Positions 22,644 to 33,299 of a stretch of 64,000 nt of DNA are shown here, piece by piece. This DNA is from Rhyacophila brunnea (taxonomy: Eukaryota; Arthropoda; Insecta; Trichoptera; Rhyacophilidae). Each line of letters opens with the position of its first letter. Position 1 is the stretch's first letter. The notes under the pieces are model-generated. The model searched no databases. It worked only from the letters and a program-made list of their open reading frames with translations, and was not told the origin of the DNA. A program made the position numbers and the translations under genes. The stretch spans positions 806,001 through 870,000 of the forward strand of contig JAGYXB010001095.1 of assembly GCA_022495005.1 (NCBI GenBank), read 5' to 3'.

Positions 22644-22818
22644 GGCATTCACGATGGCCGAGCGGCAATATGTCGGCTTATAAAGTTGTGGGTCTTGAGG
22701 TCGAAAGAGAATCTCGGGTCTGGCTAATTCACATATTGTTTTTCAATGTGTGTGTTGGATCCAGAGCATGTATCTAATAGGTTGAGCAAGTGGCTAGCAT
22801 CCATTTCTCGTCTATTCG
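22644..22818 (+). mobile_element. SINE-A, diverged forward copy
   Basis: The tRNA-like head has a good box A (GATGGCCGAGCGGC) but a decayed box B (GAGGTCGAAAGAGAATCTCG). The body matches the other copies: CACATATTGTTTTTCAATGT and AATAGGTTGAGCAAGTGGCT, then CATCCATTTCTCG, where it stops short of the full 3' end. Confidence 0.8.
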
Positions 22819-22829
22819 TAAGTGCCTAT

Positions 22830-23645
22830 TAATTGAATTATTATATTATACTTAGCTAACTAATTTTTCAGTGCATAATATATTCTGAATGATATTGATA
22901 ACGAGACTGTTTTCCTTTAATTTCTAAATATGTTTCGAACTTTCACTTAAAATATTGTACATATTTTATAAACTAGAAAACTGCACAGTAGATTCGTATA
23001 TATATTAGATTTATCCTGCGTAGGTACCATGTCTCAGAATATTATGTTTACCTATCATTGTACTGTAATTAGTGTGAGTTAATATAATACGTAAAATAAA
23101 AACAATTTAATAAAATAAGACATTATTTTGGTAGGCATGTCAAAGTATTAAAATGCTAAATACATCTATTGGAATAATACAGCAGATGTGTCTATGATTA
23201 CTTGCTCGATTTTCTTAAGGAGATCCAAAATGCATTTTGAAATACCTACTATGCATATAATATAGAGTAAAATGATTGCTTACTGCTTCTAATTCCACAA
23301 TTAATGCATAATATTTTTAAATATGCCAACAGCAGGTCGACTTGGATTACACTTGAAGCGAACAATACATGCACTTCCTCCCTCGACAAGTTTATGCCCT
23401 GCTATATACGACGTAATAATTACGGTGCATCATGGCAACCCTAACCTATTTGTGGATAATAATATTTTTATTATCATAAAAATAAATTAAGTTTACAATT
23501 TGTCGGTTAGTTACTCACTAAGAAGGGTGAAAAGATTCTTTTAAAGATTAAAACCACGAATAGTTTGCATTTTTAATATTTACTATATTTTAGATTCAAA
23601 ATATTATATTAAAGAAATGAAAATAAAACGAGTATTGTAATACAT
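22830..23645. other. AT-rich stretch, nothing recognised
   Basis: No supported features. Confidence 0.4.
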
Positions 23646-23647
23646 TC

Positions 23648-24050
23648 ATAAAATGCCTAATTCTTGTAAAATTTGGGATCACAGAGATTATCAATATAAT
23701 TTTATATCGTAAATATTTCACTATAATAATGTCAACATAAATTTTACTAATGGTTTTATAAATGCGTTTAAAAATTAATAAACTTAAAAAATCTTAACAC
23801 TACTGCACATGGATGTACTGAAATATGACTATATTCTATAACATTAGATCGAGAGGTTTAAAAGAATACTATTTTATGTAATAAAAATACTTTATGCAGT
23901 CATTAAATGTTTAAAATAAATATAAAGGATAATAAGGCTTTAAAATTATATAAATAGATTATCTACAACGTTTAAGGAATATCCAAGATCATGCTTTGAA
24001 AATACCAAAAAAGCTCCATTTTGACTTACGCGGCGCACGTCCCCCCATAA
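23648..24050 (+). repeat. Interspersed repeat R3, copy 2
   Basis: Close match to 9969-10385, lacking a short ATTTTTTGTTATT segment near the 3' part. Ends in the same GCTCCATTTTGAC...GTCCCCCC block. Confidence 0.85.
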
Positions 24051-24059
24051 ACGAATTCG

Positions 24060-25512
24060 TCAAATAAAGGAAAGGAGAAAATGGTTTTCGAATAATATAA
24101 TGGTTAGTAGGTATAACAGAAAGTATTAAATGGTGTTTTATCATTTGAGTGCATATTAGGTGTTTATATTTTTATATCGATAGTTTTGTGTCAAATATTT
24201 TTATTAACATTATTATACGGGGGGAGGGTTATACCCTGAGGAGTTTTTTATGCAGGGATTCTGGTACAGGGGTTAATTATCATGTTGCCTTATATGAATA
24301 GCTGTAAAAAATATTGTATTTTTGGTATCAGTAGACAATATTCCTTGATTTGACAAAGCCTGTCTTTAACCATATCGAATAATATAAAAAATAATGAACT
24401 ACACACAAATATTGTTACTTTTAATTAAAATATATGAGTGATTGCTGGATGTTGTCATCATTCAACGTTTGTTCGTGTAGTAAATTACTTAAATTAATTT
24501 TAGCTGAGATGACCTACTTATTTAATTAATTTCTTCAATTGTGATGGAAATTGTAATCTACGATAATGATCATGATATTATCATGAGGCTTAATTTCAGA
24601 TTAAAACAAAAATAATACTAACATCCCCGTGTGACACATATTTACTTTCATGCCTGGTCAGGTTGGCTCTGCCTATAATAATAATATGAATGTAGTATTG
24701 TGCAGATACGGCATGCAAGTCCTACTGCATACTGCATCTTGTGCACCCAGGTGTTCGGCGGTCATTCTGCCGTGTTGTGTCGCCCAGATGCGGTACATAT
24801 GCTGGCACAGTCAATACCTGTTAATTAATTGCTCGCCAATTACGACGGCAGGTACTTCATACGGTAGGCAGTGCGGACTATTGCAGTGGACCGAGGTATG
24901 TGTTTCTGAATTGGTCAGCCTGTTATCGTATCTGTATTACATACATACACAACATTATAATATGTTTGCTTCAATGTATCAGCTGTGTTAATGGAACAAC
25001 CAACAGAAACTGAGTTAAGCACTTAAAACTAAGTTTTGTTTATTGTTATACAAAGCTTCCAAATAAAATTATGCAAAGTTGTAAATAAATACAGTAATTG
25101 TTGATATTATAATACAGGCATGTCAAACGTGATTTTATAGGAATTGAGTCGTGAAATATGAAAAAGTGTACATTCAGTTGTTATATAACATAGTTTCATA
25201 GAGTTTTATAAAGGAAGAATATACCAATCCTATTTTTATTTCATTAACCCATTGCAGGCAATCGGAACTGCTGCTTTTATTTTAGATATTTCTTAAAACT
25301 CTACAAAAGGTGCGTACAAAGAAAAGTAAAAATTTAAATATTTCAATACCTAGGTAAGTACCTGCACAAGTTTTTAAAATATATTAAAATTAAACATAAT
25401 AAAAAAAATTGTTGCAGTTTTAGTAAACCCTTGTAAAATTTACCACGAAATTTTATATGGCTGTTGGTTCACTTTTTTCTCCTTTAAATATGTCTTTAAT
25501 GGATTAACAAAA
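24060..25512. other. Intergenic, one unrecognised 113-residue frame
   Basis: The frame 24650-24991 is Cys-rich (RYGMQVLLHTASCAPRCSA) and lies in a GC-richer patch of about 300 bp. I recognise no family, there is no usable splice or start context, and I would not call it a gene. The rest is AT-rich. Confidence 0.3.
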
Positions 25513-25517
25513 ATGTA

Positions 25518-25744
25518 GGGGAAGGTTGCCCAAGTCGTACGGGCTCCTAAGTCGTACCGAACGAACTTTTTTTTAAGAATCAACTAAAAATGTGTGTACA
25601 CATTTTTTTATGTTTATATTATGATTGAAATGAATAAAAAACACAATAAAGTACGAAATAATGTGAAGAATGGCGTTTTAATTCCCAAACGATCAAACTT
25701 ATAGCGAATTTCCCTTAGGGGGTACGACTTAAGCAACCTTCCCC
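25518..25744. mobile_element. TA-flanked MITE (mariner/Tc1-like)
   Basis: Left GGGGAAGGTTGCCCAAGTCG and the inverted right end (GGGGAAGGTTGCTTAAGTCG) differ at two bases in the first 20 and continue through GTAC. TA lies on both sides (25516-25517 and 25745-25746). At 227 bp it is a short non-autonomous element of a TA-targeting transposase. Confidence 0.85.
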
Positions 25745-25749
25745 TAGGT

Positions 25750-27470
25750 AAGTCATTTTCAAGTTAACCACGAGGAAACCTGCGTGATCAGCCACAGAAG
25801 TGATAGAAAAAGAAGATGTGAATCTCTGCGCTTTAAACTGACGCTCAGTTTATCTATGACATAGCGCGGACTTTACACAATAGTTAGACGATGAGTATCA
25901 TGAGTGCCCAAAAGTAAACTAAAACATAAATTGTATGACCTCGAAAATAATAAGTTTTTTTTTGATAGTTAAAAACAGTTGTTTATTTTATAACGCCTCA
26001 GTTTCACCAGTCAAATATAAATACCTTTGCTCAGGTTGAAGAATGTCAATGGTAGGCCACTCCCTTGATATTAGATGATAGATCACAGTCTACTTTGCGT
26101 TGGTATGCTTGATATAATAAAAGAATTATTCAAGTAACGATAAAATAGGGGAGGGAAATAAAAAATATAACGGGAACCAGCCTTGCATGTACGCATATAA
26201 TTGTTAATATAATTTCAACATTTCGTATATAATAAAAATCATGGAGGTTTGTGTTTCGTTTAATTGAAATTCCTAAATATTTTCTCGAGAATTTCGCAAA
26301 GCGTAGTGAATTATTTTATCTATGTAGAAGTGATCATGAAAATGCCTTTGTACTAGAACAGGGCTCTAGAATGTTTCTACTGAATAATATATCGACTAAA
26401 GACCCACTTTGAATAGGTATTTACAAACAATTCTTAGAACTTAATAAAGGCCTTATATAACCAACATTAGGATAACTTTCCTATTATTGCTATGTATAAT
26501 TTTCTCACGCTATATAACAATAATCAGTAGATGAAGATCTAAATATGTAATCAGTAAGATTACGTCAAATATCGATGCTATAATTCTGTACTTTTTGTTA
26601 TCAATACTATTGTGTACGTAAAAATATTTAGTTTTTTTTTACTTATTATATCACTTGCTAGTGCTACCTATTCGTAACAAAACCACTAAGTTTCTATCTT
26701 ATATGTCTCTAACAAATTACTCCATTTAATAATTGCTATTGGGTAATAAAATGTATTTATTTATTTTTTGTTTTGACCTTTCTTCAATAATTAAGCATTT
26801 GTAAATGTGTAAGCTGACAGCTATTAGAAAAAAACGGATTAAATTAACTAGAGATGTCAATTCGTAGGCGTTGGAATCTGACATAATATCTTACATATTA
26901 TAAACACTAACGGTAGGTACCATAGTGAGGATACCGAAGAAATACAAAGCTAAAATAGTAAGAAAAGAAGAAGTAAGAATATCTACAAGGTTAGCCAAAG
27001 AATTGACGAAATATTTTAGATAATTTGTCTCATTATTTTAGTTTATTTTTAAAAATCCCTGTTGATTGTTGTATTAGACAATGATTATTTTAATACAGTA
27101 TTATAAGTGTGTACAGAGACATTTATTATTTTGAAATTGCAATTAAGATTATACTCTGCATCACTTGTTAATTTAATTTAATTTCCTTTAATTATTAAGC
27201 ATGAAAGAATTTTAATTACGATATATTGTTTTCAAAGAGGATTGCGTAACTAATTGAAATAAATTATTGTTATATCAACATACATAATAAATGTAGGTAC
27301 AATATTATTGTATGACAGACAACCCTTGATTTATACCAATACTTAAATATCCTTCTTTATAGTATCTAATGCATATTAAATGATACGTTAGTATAATATG
27401 TCATAAATTTATAGGCAAATTGTCAAAAACCACGCTTATTGCAATGCAGATTTATATTTGATTTTTCAAC
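25750..27470. other. AT-rich stretch, nothing recognised
   Basis: No repeat ends, RNA genes or convincing frames. Confidence 0.4.
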
Positions 27471-27474
27471 CGTC

Positions 27475-27715
27475 GAGTTTGAGCTGCGGTCTTGAGGTTC
27501 AATGCATGTGGCACTGGTTTCTTATTCGGAGGCTTCGGGTTAGATTCCCGATGAGGTAATAATCGTAATCATAATCGCATGTATTGAACGGATGACGTGA
27601 AGCACTAGAATTATTTTATATACGGGAATGTATCAGTAGCAGTTACTCAAGACTAAGGTCACCGCACACTCGAGTGTACTTTTACTGAGTTTACGTGACT
27701 TTAAAATAAGTGAGC
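27475..27715 (+). repeat. SINE-like segment and repeat R9, copy 1
   Basis: 27475-27560 contains GGGTTAGATTCCCG, one base off a pol III box B, so it may be a tRNA-derived head; box A is not clear. The following 27605-27715 block (GTATCAGTAGCAGTTACTCA...TACTGAGTTTAC) matches 28825-28910 in the same orientation. Confidence 0.4.
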
Positions 27716-27719
27716 TATT

Positions 27720-28690
27720 GCCTCTTATTACATTGAAAGTGAAAAAAGCAATATTGGACCTCGGCATGGCCTCAAGAGATTCCTACTTGGCTAGCATTTT
27801 CTTCAAGCCAACCAGATTCTGGCATTCTGGATGGCCGCCAAATACTATCCAGAGGGGTATATTAAAAATCTACGGATACTGATTTCACCTGGCATGATGC
27901 AAGGATACTGGCGAGTAACACATGCGTGGTGTTCATATCTTCCAACTAAAGAACAGACATTGACTAAGGCAAATACTCTACATACCAGAGTTCTCTAATA
28001 TGCAAAGCTTACAATTTAAAATATTTTTGAGAATTTACATTTTAAAGTAGGTATTTTAGTTATCTAAAAATATTGAAAAGAAAGGTTTTTTTATTTAAGT
28101 TCAAAGATAAACTTAAAAAAAAAATAATAAAAAAACGTTAAAAAATCTCAATTCTACGATCACATTTTATTAATTATTTTGTGGTAATTTTTATCATCAA
28201 AATTTACTTTATTAAATTTTCAATATGCGTAAAAGATTTTTGATAAATTTATTGTTTTAATTTTTACATTCAATGTGTGTATTTTTTTTACAATAATAAA
28301 ACTTGACTATTCTGAGAATTCATTAGGCTCTTTCACTGGATTTGATACGAATTTAAATAACATCAAAACCGTGATCATCGACATCAATGACAGCTGGTTT
28401 TTACCAAAATGAAACGAAAAAAATATGCTTGTTTAAGTACATAAAAGTATGCATTATTATTTATGGAATAATATTTATGAATATTCAATATATTATGCTA
28501 ATGCAAAATAATAGTGAAATTGGAGTGTCTATCTGTATGTTTGATTATAACTACACAATTACTAACACTATTATTGATAAAACTTTCACAGCTTAATGAC
28601 TATATTGTAAGTACCTACTAAGTATATTTTTAGAAAAATTTCATCTCGATATTTCAAAAGCTCAGCCTACAAACTAATAATTATGTTTCG
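27720..28690. other. AT-rich stretch, nothing recognised
   Basis: 27880-27925 gives a weak TWHDARILASN reading similar to the LINE scrap at 1585. The 69-residue frame at 28387-28596 looks like chance. Confidence 0.35.
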
Positions 28691-28739
28691 CACGGTTTGT
28701 CGTTATGTTCTCTCAATCCTTTTTATGGTATGGATGTAC

Positions 28740-28915
28740 AACATAAACATGGACACTCCACTCCAACCCGCACCACACCACACTTCCCCTTACGTTTGGC
28801 TGTGAAGCTCATCAGTTGTTTACGCCTGGGAATGTCTCAGGAGCAGATACCCAAGACTGAGATCGCCACCCTCCCAAGTGAGCTTTGACTGAGTTTACTG
28901 AAAGACATAATTTAA
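28740..28915 (+). repeat. Repeat R9, copy 2
   Basis: GTCTCAGGAGCAGATACCCA, GACTGAGATCGCCACCCTC and TGACTGAGTTTACTG align with 27620-27710. Class unknown. Confidence 0.5.
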
Positions 28916-29049
28916 TAACAAGCGCCATGGGAGAAAAAGGCACGGAGGCTTAACCGAGATAAATGAATTTAATAATAATATATATTAGATACAAAAAAGT
29001 AGAGTAAAACAATACGTACCTACAAAGAAACTATGTGAAGAAATCTTCA

Positions 29050-29235
29050 CGTCCGTAATAAGACGCCGCAAATTTTTAAAATGCAATATAATTGCCCTTT
29101 ATGGCGACCAGGTCGGACGGCCCGATGGGTCCAGCAGCTGATTTGACTGACTTTCCTCTCAGAGCACATTCTTGCACACTCCCAGAGGATGTGGTTTGCA
29201 TCCTGCATGCAGGTACATACGATAAACCGAGAGAT
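29050..29235 (-). pseudogene. I/R1-type LINE carboxy-terminal remnant
   Basis: The minus strand reads DISRFIVCTCMQDANHILWE and then C, a C-x-C-x5-H-x4-C zinc-knuckle, followed after a frame change by AAGPIGPSDLVAIKGNYIAF and KFAASYYG. The last part is clearly related to GPIDRADLISTKANFEAFEK in the remnant at 44.5-44.9 kb, so both belong to one LINE family. Confidence 0.7.
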
Positions 29236-29237
29236 GT

Positions 29238-29545
29238 CACGGAGAATTGGGCCTTTCGAGATTTGGTTGTATAGACGCATCCTAAAAATTTCTTGGACCG
29301 GTTGGGTGACAAATATTACGTTCTCAATCAAATGGAAAGGAACCAAGAAGTTTCGCGTAGTACGAAAACAAGAAATCTACAGTACCTCGGCCACATTATG
29401 TTTACTAAAGAAATATCGAACATATTATAGGAGGACGATGCCGCATTCCATGGCTTAAGAACCTCAAGCGTTTAGTATGTATGCAGCTCGACAAAGATCG
29501 TCCTGTTAGGGATGGCATGATAAGAAGAATTAATTCTAAAGAGTA
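29238..29545 (+). pseudogene. LINE ORF2 carboxy-terminal remnant, second family
   Basis: The plus strand reads FEIWLYRRILKISWTGWVTN, then in shifted frames ERNQEVSRSTKTRNLQYLGH with IMF following, then a degraded basic tail. FE-W-YRRILKISWT-x-x-VTN...YLGHIM is the well-known region just after the reverse transcriptase in insect LINE ORF2. At least two frameshifts. It lies head to head with the minus-strand LINE remnant immediately to its left. Confidence 0.8.
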
Positions 29546-29584
29546 TAGGTATTACTTCATTGCGTATATACGTCTATTTTTTAT

Positions 29585-30040
29585 TATTACAACGTTTTTC
29601 ATAGCTCATATTCTTATTTGTCCGGTGATTTTTTGTCCGGTACTAATCTTGCAATCGATTTTTAACTAACTTCCCGACTAGCTAGACATTTGAAACTTTT
29701 TGAATATATCAGAACACGATGCCAATGCATTTTTTAAAATACTTTTAGCCATCTTTAAGTAGTATTGATTTCATTTTCAGTTAATTCGGTTTTGTATGAA
29801 AAGTTATTTCGGAAAAAAATCCGTAAAAAGTAAAACTATTATTGGTTGCTAAGTGGGTCCTAGCAACTAAATTATTAATAATAATATATACATGCGTAAC
29901 TTATGGAAATCGATCATTTCAGTATTATTTCTATCAAGTACAATTTTTTTTGATCGTTTAAGCTAGTCAAGTCAAGTTTATATGATTCAACAGAAAATTT
30001 AAAAAACATTGTATATAAAAAGTTCTTTATCTTGTTATTA
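29585..30040 (-). mobile_element. MITE family R4, copy A (reverse)
   Basis: Matches, in reverse, the elements at 39968, 48749, 54043 and 62121. Family marks are the end ACAACGTTTTT, TCCCGACTAGCTAGACATTT, GGTTGCTA-GTGGGTCCTAGCAA and ATGATTCAACAGAAAATTTA. The interior is non-coding. Confidence 0.85.
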
Positions 30041-30044
30041 TTCT

Positions 30045-30605
30045 TTCTGTATTTCACACGGATGAATTTGTGAATAACCAGTAGTTAAAAATAAACGTAC
30101 CTAAATTAGAATTGAAAAATGACAATAAATAAGCCTACCTATAATTTCTACGTTTTTTCCCTCATTTTACGTGGAAAAATTTGTCAGTGATTGCTTGTAT
30201 CATATTATACCTAATAATAAAATATCTATTATATATAATATGATTATATTTTTATATTTTGACACAAGCGATTAATCATTGTCTCACCGAAAATAAATGC
30301 ATCGATCACGGAAGAAGATTAAATTATTTCCCCCAGCCTTTTTTACTGTCTGTTGCACTTTTTGGAATATTTTCTTCCTATATAGATCAATATAAATACC
30401 TCTTTCTATGGTGATAATAGTAATTTAAAAGAGTAGAGCTATAACTAGGATTTTTTAAATATAAAATTTGAATGAAAAATTTTTATACCAGTATTTATTA
30501 CTAAAAACAAAAATTAGGTTTAAAATTGGATTATTATTTTTTTATGAAGCTAAAAAGTTTTAGCTGAGCCTTATTTACCTATACACTGTTGTTATGTTCA
30601 ATTTT
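30045..30605. other. AT-rich stretch, nothing recognised
   Basis: No supported features. Confidence 0.4.
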
Positions 30606-30606
30606 T

Positions 30607-30795
30607 ATACCATGTTCTGATCCTAAGAATATTATAATATGGGCCTCCACAGATTGATTCGCTGACTCTAAATACACATGGAAAAAGTGTATTTTAATAT
30701 GTGTGTTTGCCAAAGCCATAATTCGACCCCAGGATACATGACATTGTAAGCCGATACGCTACCCGCTCGGATATCGTAGGCGTGTTAACACCAAT
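30607..30795 (-). mobile_element. SINE-A, diverged reverse copy
   Basis: On the minus strand the tRNA head is decayed (box B region GTCGAATTATGG), followed by a body containing the ATGTG/CACAT block and ending at GTGGAGGCCCATATTATAAT and CATGG. Gapped against the other three copies. Confidence 0.65.
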
Positions 30796-30809
30796 GGTTA
30801 TATTATGTA

Positions 30810-31051
30810 CAGGGCTCGAAATGGAACGGAACGCACCGGAACGCCGTTCCGGCTCGTGAAATTTGTAAAATTATCGCTCCGTCTCGTGGAAAAAATATGT
30901 TGACCGTCTGAGCTAGATAGGCCAGGCCATAGAATAGAAAATCTGACACACTTATTTTCATGAAATACACATACGATTTGATGACTATGTAAATATCTTC
31001 AGAAAATTTGTCGAGCGCTCCGGTTCGTAAACTTTTCCATTTCGAGCGCTG
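30810..31051. mobile_element. Non-autonomous hAT element, 242 bp
   Basis: TIRs CAGGGCTCGAAATGGA and (inverted right end) CAGCGCTCGAAATGGA. A perfect 8-bp TSD, ATTATGTA, lies at 30802-30809 and 31052-31059. GC-rich subterminal words (CCGGAACGCCGTTCCGG; GAGCGCTCCGG) resemble hAT subterminal repeats. No coding capacity. The perfect TSD suggests it is among the younger insertions in this nest. Confidence 0.93.
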
Positions 31052-31178
31052 ATTATGTACTATGCGTCAATTACATTGAGCTACTTTACGAGCTGTTTGT
31101 TGGCGAGTTTAAAAGCGGGCAATTCAGCTACTGCAATAATTGTGACGATGACACACAAAACTTTCCATTCGCTGAGAA

Positions 31179-31715
31179 CAGTGACGTCCCTTGATAAAAT
31201 GCCGCCCCATTTTTTATACAGTATTTTTATCATCCCTTCATGAGTGCAGTATCTAAGAAATGTGCTGTATGTATCCATTACTAACAAAATATCAAACTAA
31301 GTATTCGAAAATCTGCCCGTGTCGTTTCTGGTCATCGAGGACGTCGAAGGGCAACGGCAGTAAACCAGATATCGCGAACCCGAAAAAACCAGTGAGCTGA
31401 ATTTGTTAATGAAAAGATATTTTCGTTATTTCTAAGTTATCACATTTACTGCTGACCAGATAATTACTAATTAATTACCACATTTAAATATCATGGTAAT
31501 TATATCTAATGGCCAACTAATGCAAACGCGCCTGTCGCGTTGTCAACACAAGTATAGTGCTATATACTATATAATAGTACATAGTAGCTATAAAAGCTAT
31601 AGAAATAGGTAGCTTTTTCTATATATTCCAAATGATTCTCCTCGATTTGCCGCCCTTCGAGTAACTGCCGCCCCCAATCGACGATCAATCTGGCTACCCC
31701 CACGGGACGTCACTG
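31179..31715. mobile_element. Non-autonomous hAT element, family hA, copy 1
   Basis: Perfect 12-bp TIRs CAGTGACGTCCC and GGGACGTCACTG, with a perfect 8-bp TSD GCTGAGAA (31171-31178 and 31716-31723). Subterminal GC-rich motifs include GCCGCCC at both ends. Compared with copy 2 it carries an extra block at about 31438-31590 that includes repeat R1 (inverted). It lies inside the 902-bp TIR element, so it inserted later. Non-coding. Confidence 0.95.
31438..31560 (-). repeat. Interspersed repeat R1, copy 3 (inverted)
   Basis: On the minus strand it reads GGCGCG, GGCCATTAGATATAATTA and AATTAATTAGTAATTATCTG, matching 2147-2230. It is absent from the sister hAT element at 32683-33299, which fixes it as an insertion into this copy. 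Confidence 0.8.
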
Positions 31716-32160
31716 GCTGAGAAGCCAACAAGCTAGCGACTATCTTGACAGAACGTAGTTCGTTTTTTACCAGGAGGGCTCTACTGCGCAATAGGCCCAC
31801 ACACCGGCGTGTAGCGTGTAAAGTTGACCGGCTTTCAACTTTCTCGGTAGATTGTTTACAATCTGCTTGTTAGCTTGTCGATGGTGACACTGGGCGACTT
31901 TACAGGTAGATTGTAAATTCGCCAACAAACAGCTCGTAAAGTAGCTCAATGTAATTGACGCATTAGTAATGAGTAGATTACATAATATTACATTTTTAGC
32001 TTACGACGTGTGATTTTAATATACCTACCGATATTACGAGCATGTTTTATTGTTTGTGTATTTAAATACCCCTTAAATGCCTTTTGGCAACAGACTATTA
32101 TTCGAAATATTATTTCTATGTGGGTGAATAAAATTTTATTTATAATCCTATTTATTTATA

Positions 32161-32396
32161 ACGCCCACGGTGGCTGCGCGGCATAAGCGTTGGACTATCA
32201 TGCCGTGGGTCCCAGGTTCGAATCCTGGGTCTGGCAAGTACACATATTGTTTTTCAATATGTGTGTGGGTCAGGGTATGGACCTAATAGGTTGAGCAAGT
32301 GGCTGACATCCATTTCTCGTAAAAACAAAATCTGTTAATACAAACCTCTATTCTGTGGAGGCTCATATGATCCTATTAGGATCGGACATGGTCGAA
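32161..32396 (+). mobile_element. tRNA-derived SINE (SINE-A), best-preserved copy
   Basis: The head has box A-like GTGGCTGCGCGGC and a perfect box B GGTTCGAATCC within GGTCCCAGGTTCGAATCCTG. The body runs CACATATTGTTTTTCAATAT, CTAATAGGTTGAGCAAGTGG, then ATGATCCTATTAGGATCGGA and ACATGGTCG at the 3' end. The SINE-B insertion follows directly, so the original A-tail is displaced or lost. Confidence 0.92.
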
Positions 32397-32406
32397 TAAG
32401 ACAGTT

Positions 32407-32602
32407 TTTTTTTTTTTTTTTAGAATTATTAATAACCATGTCCTTGCTTTTTCGTACAAGGTGGTTGTTAGTAATTTTGAACAGTCACAAACACCCAGGC
32501 TTTGAGAAATACACATAAATGTTTTTGTCATGACCGGGAATCGAACCCAGGAACTCTCGGGTGGAAGGCGAGCGCCTTACCAACTGCACCACGAGAGCCG
32601 CC
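32407..32602 (-). mobile_element. tRNA-derived SINE (SINE-B), reverse, with TSD
   Basis: The minus strand starts GGCGGCTCTCGTGGTGCAGT, with box A (GTGGTGCAGTTGG) and box B (GGTTCGATTCC). The body includes AGCCTGGGTGTTTGTGACTG and the tail is CCACCTTGTACGAAAAAGCA with AGGACATGG, then an A-run. A 14-bp TSD, CGAATAAGACAGTT, lies at 32393-32406 and 32603-32616. The anticodon-loop area CCTTCCACC recalls tRNA-Gly(TCC), but the ends do not pair as an acceptor stem, so it is not a working tRNA. The tail equals the 3' end of the LINE at 18.6 and 37.7 kb. Confidence 0.93.
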
Positions 32603-32682
32603 CGAATAAGACAGTTGTCTACAGTCTTCACATTACAGTGAACAAATTTTACTTGAAAGGTTATTTTAACTTTATTCATAGG

Positions 32683-33299
32683 TGGTGACGTCCCGTGGCG
32701 TAGGCACATTGAGCATCGCTTGGGGGCGGCAGTTACTCGAAGGGCGGCAAATCGAGGAGAATCATTAGGTGTTTATAGAAATAGGTATTTAAACTTAGTA
32801 ATAACGGAAATATCTTTCCATTAAAAGATTGAGCTCACTGGTTGGAAACAAAATGTATTAATTAACATAAAAGGTTTAACATCCCTGATTTTTTTTGTCG
32901 GGTTTGCGATGTCTAGTTTACTTCCGTTGTCTTTGGAGGTCACATCCTTGACGACTAGCAATGACACGTGCATATTTTCGAATTATATTTAAATTATAGG
33001 TAGGTACATACTGACCTAATTAATTTATCCAAGTATTTTTGCCAGTCATTCACGAGTTTTGAAAGTTGTCAGCTGTATATTTAAATTTAAATGTATCTGA
33101 AACCGTGGAACCGCAATATTGTCTATTGAAGTATGGCATTTAAATTAGATTTAGTGGTATATATTTTGTTAGTAATGTATCCATACAACACATTTCGTAG
33201 ATATTGGAGTCATGAAAGGATGATAAAATATACTGTATAAAAATTGGGGCGGCATTTTGGCGCTGCTTAGGGGCGGCATTTTGTCTAGGGACATCACTG
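32683..33299. mobile_element. Non-autonomous hAT element, family hA, copy 2
   Basis: Left end TGGTGACGTCCC (one end slightly decayed), right end GGGACATCACTG. The 8-bp TSD is TTCATAGG (32675-32682) versus TTCGTAGG (33300-33307), 7 of 8. It is in opposite orientation to copy 1 and shares GGGGGCGGCAGTTACTCGAA, GGCGGCAAATCGAGGAGAAT and AAAATGCCGCCCC (inverted). It lacks the R1 block and has a duplicated GGGGCGGCATTTTG motif at its right end. Confidence 0.93.

Larger units (their letters stand above)
31062..31963. mobile_element. 902-bp inverted-repeat element, interrupted
   Basis: TIRs of about 45 bp, starting ATGCGTCAATTACATTGAGC and including CTACTTTACGAGCTGTTTGT, at 31062-31107 and inverted at 31919-31963. 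It begins three bases after the TSD of the 242-bp hAT element. A 537-bp hAT element sits inside it, so the original element was about 355 bp. Internal half-repeats (ACAATCTACC twice, 31850-31915 region) are present. No TSD could be assigned, so superfamily is open. Confidence 0.8.

Noticed and set aside
24650..24991. 113-residue frame as a Cys-rich secreted peptide gene
   Set aside because: No signal peptide pattern at the start, no family match, Cys spacing irregular, and no transcription signals; likely a chance frame in a GC-richer patch.
29092..29274. Plus-strand 60-residue frame
   Set aside because: Antisense shadow of the minus-strand LINE zinc-knuckle remnant.
32520..32602. A functional tRNA-Gly gene on the minus strand
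   Set aside because: Head of SINE-B: no acceptor stem, and it is followed by a SINE body, LINE-like tail, A-run and a 14-bp TSD.
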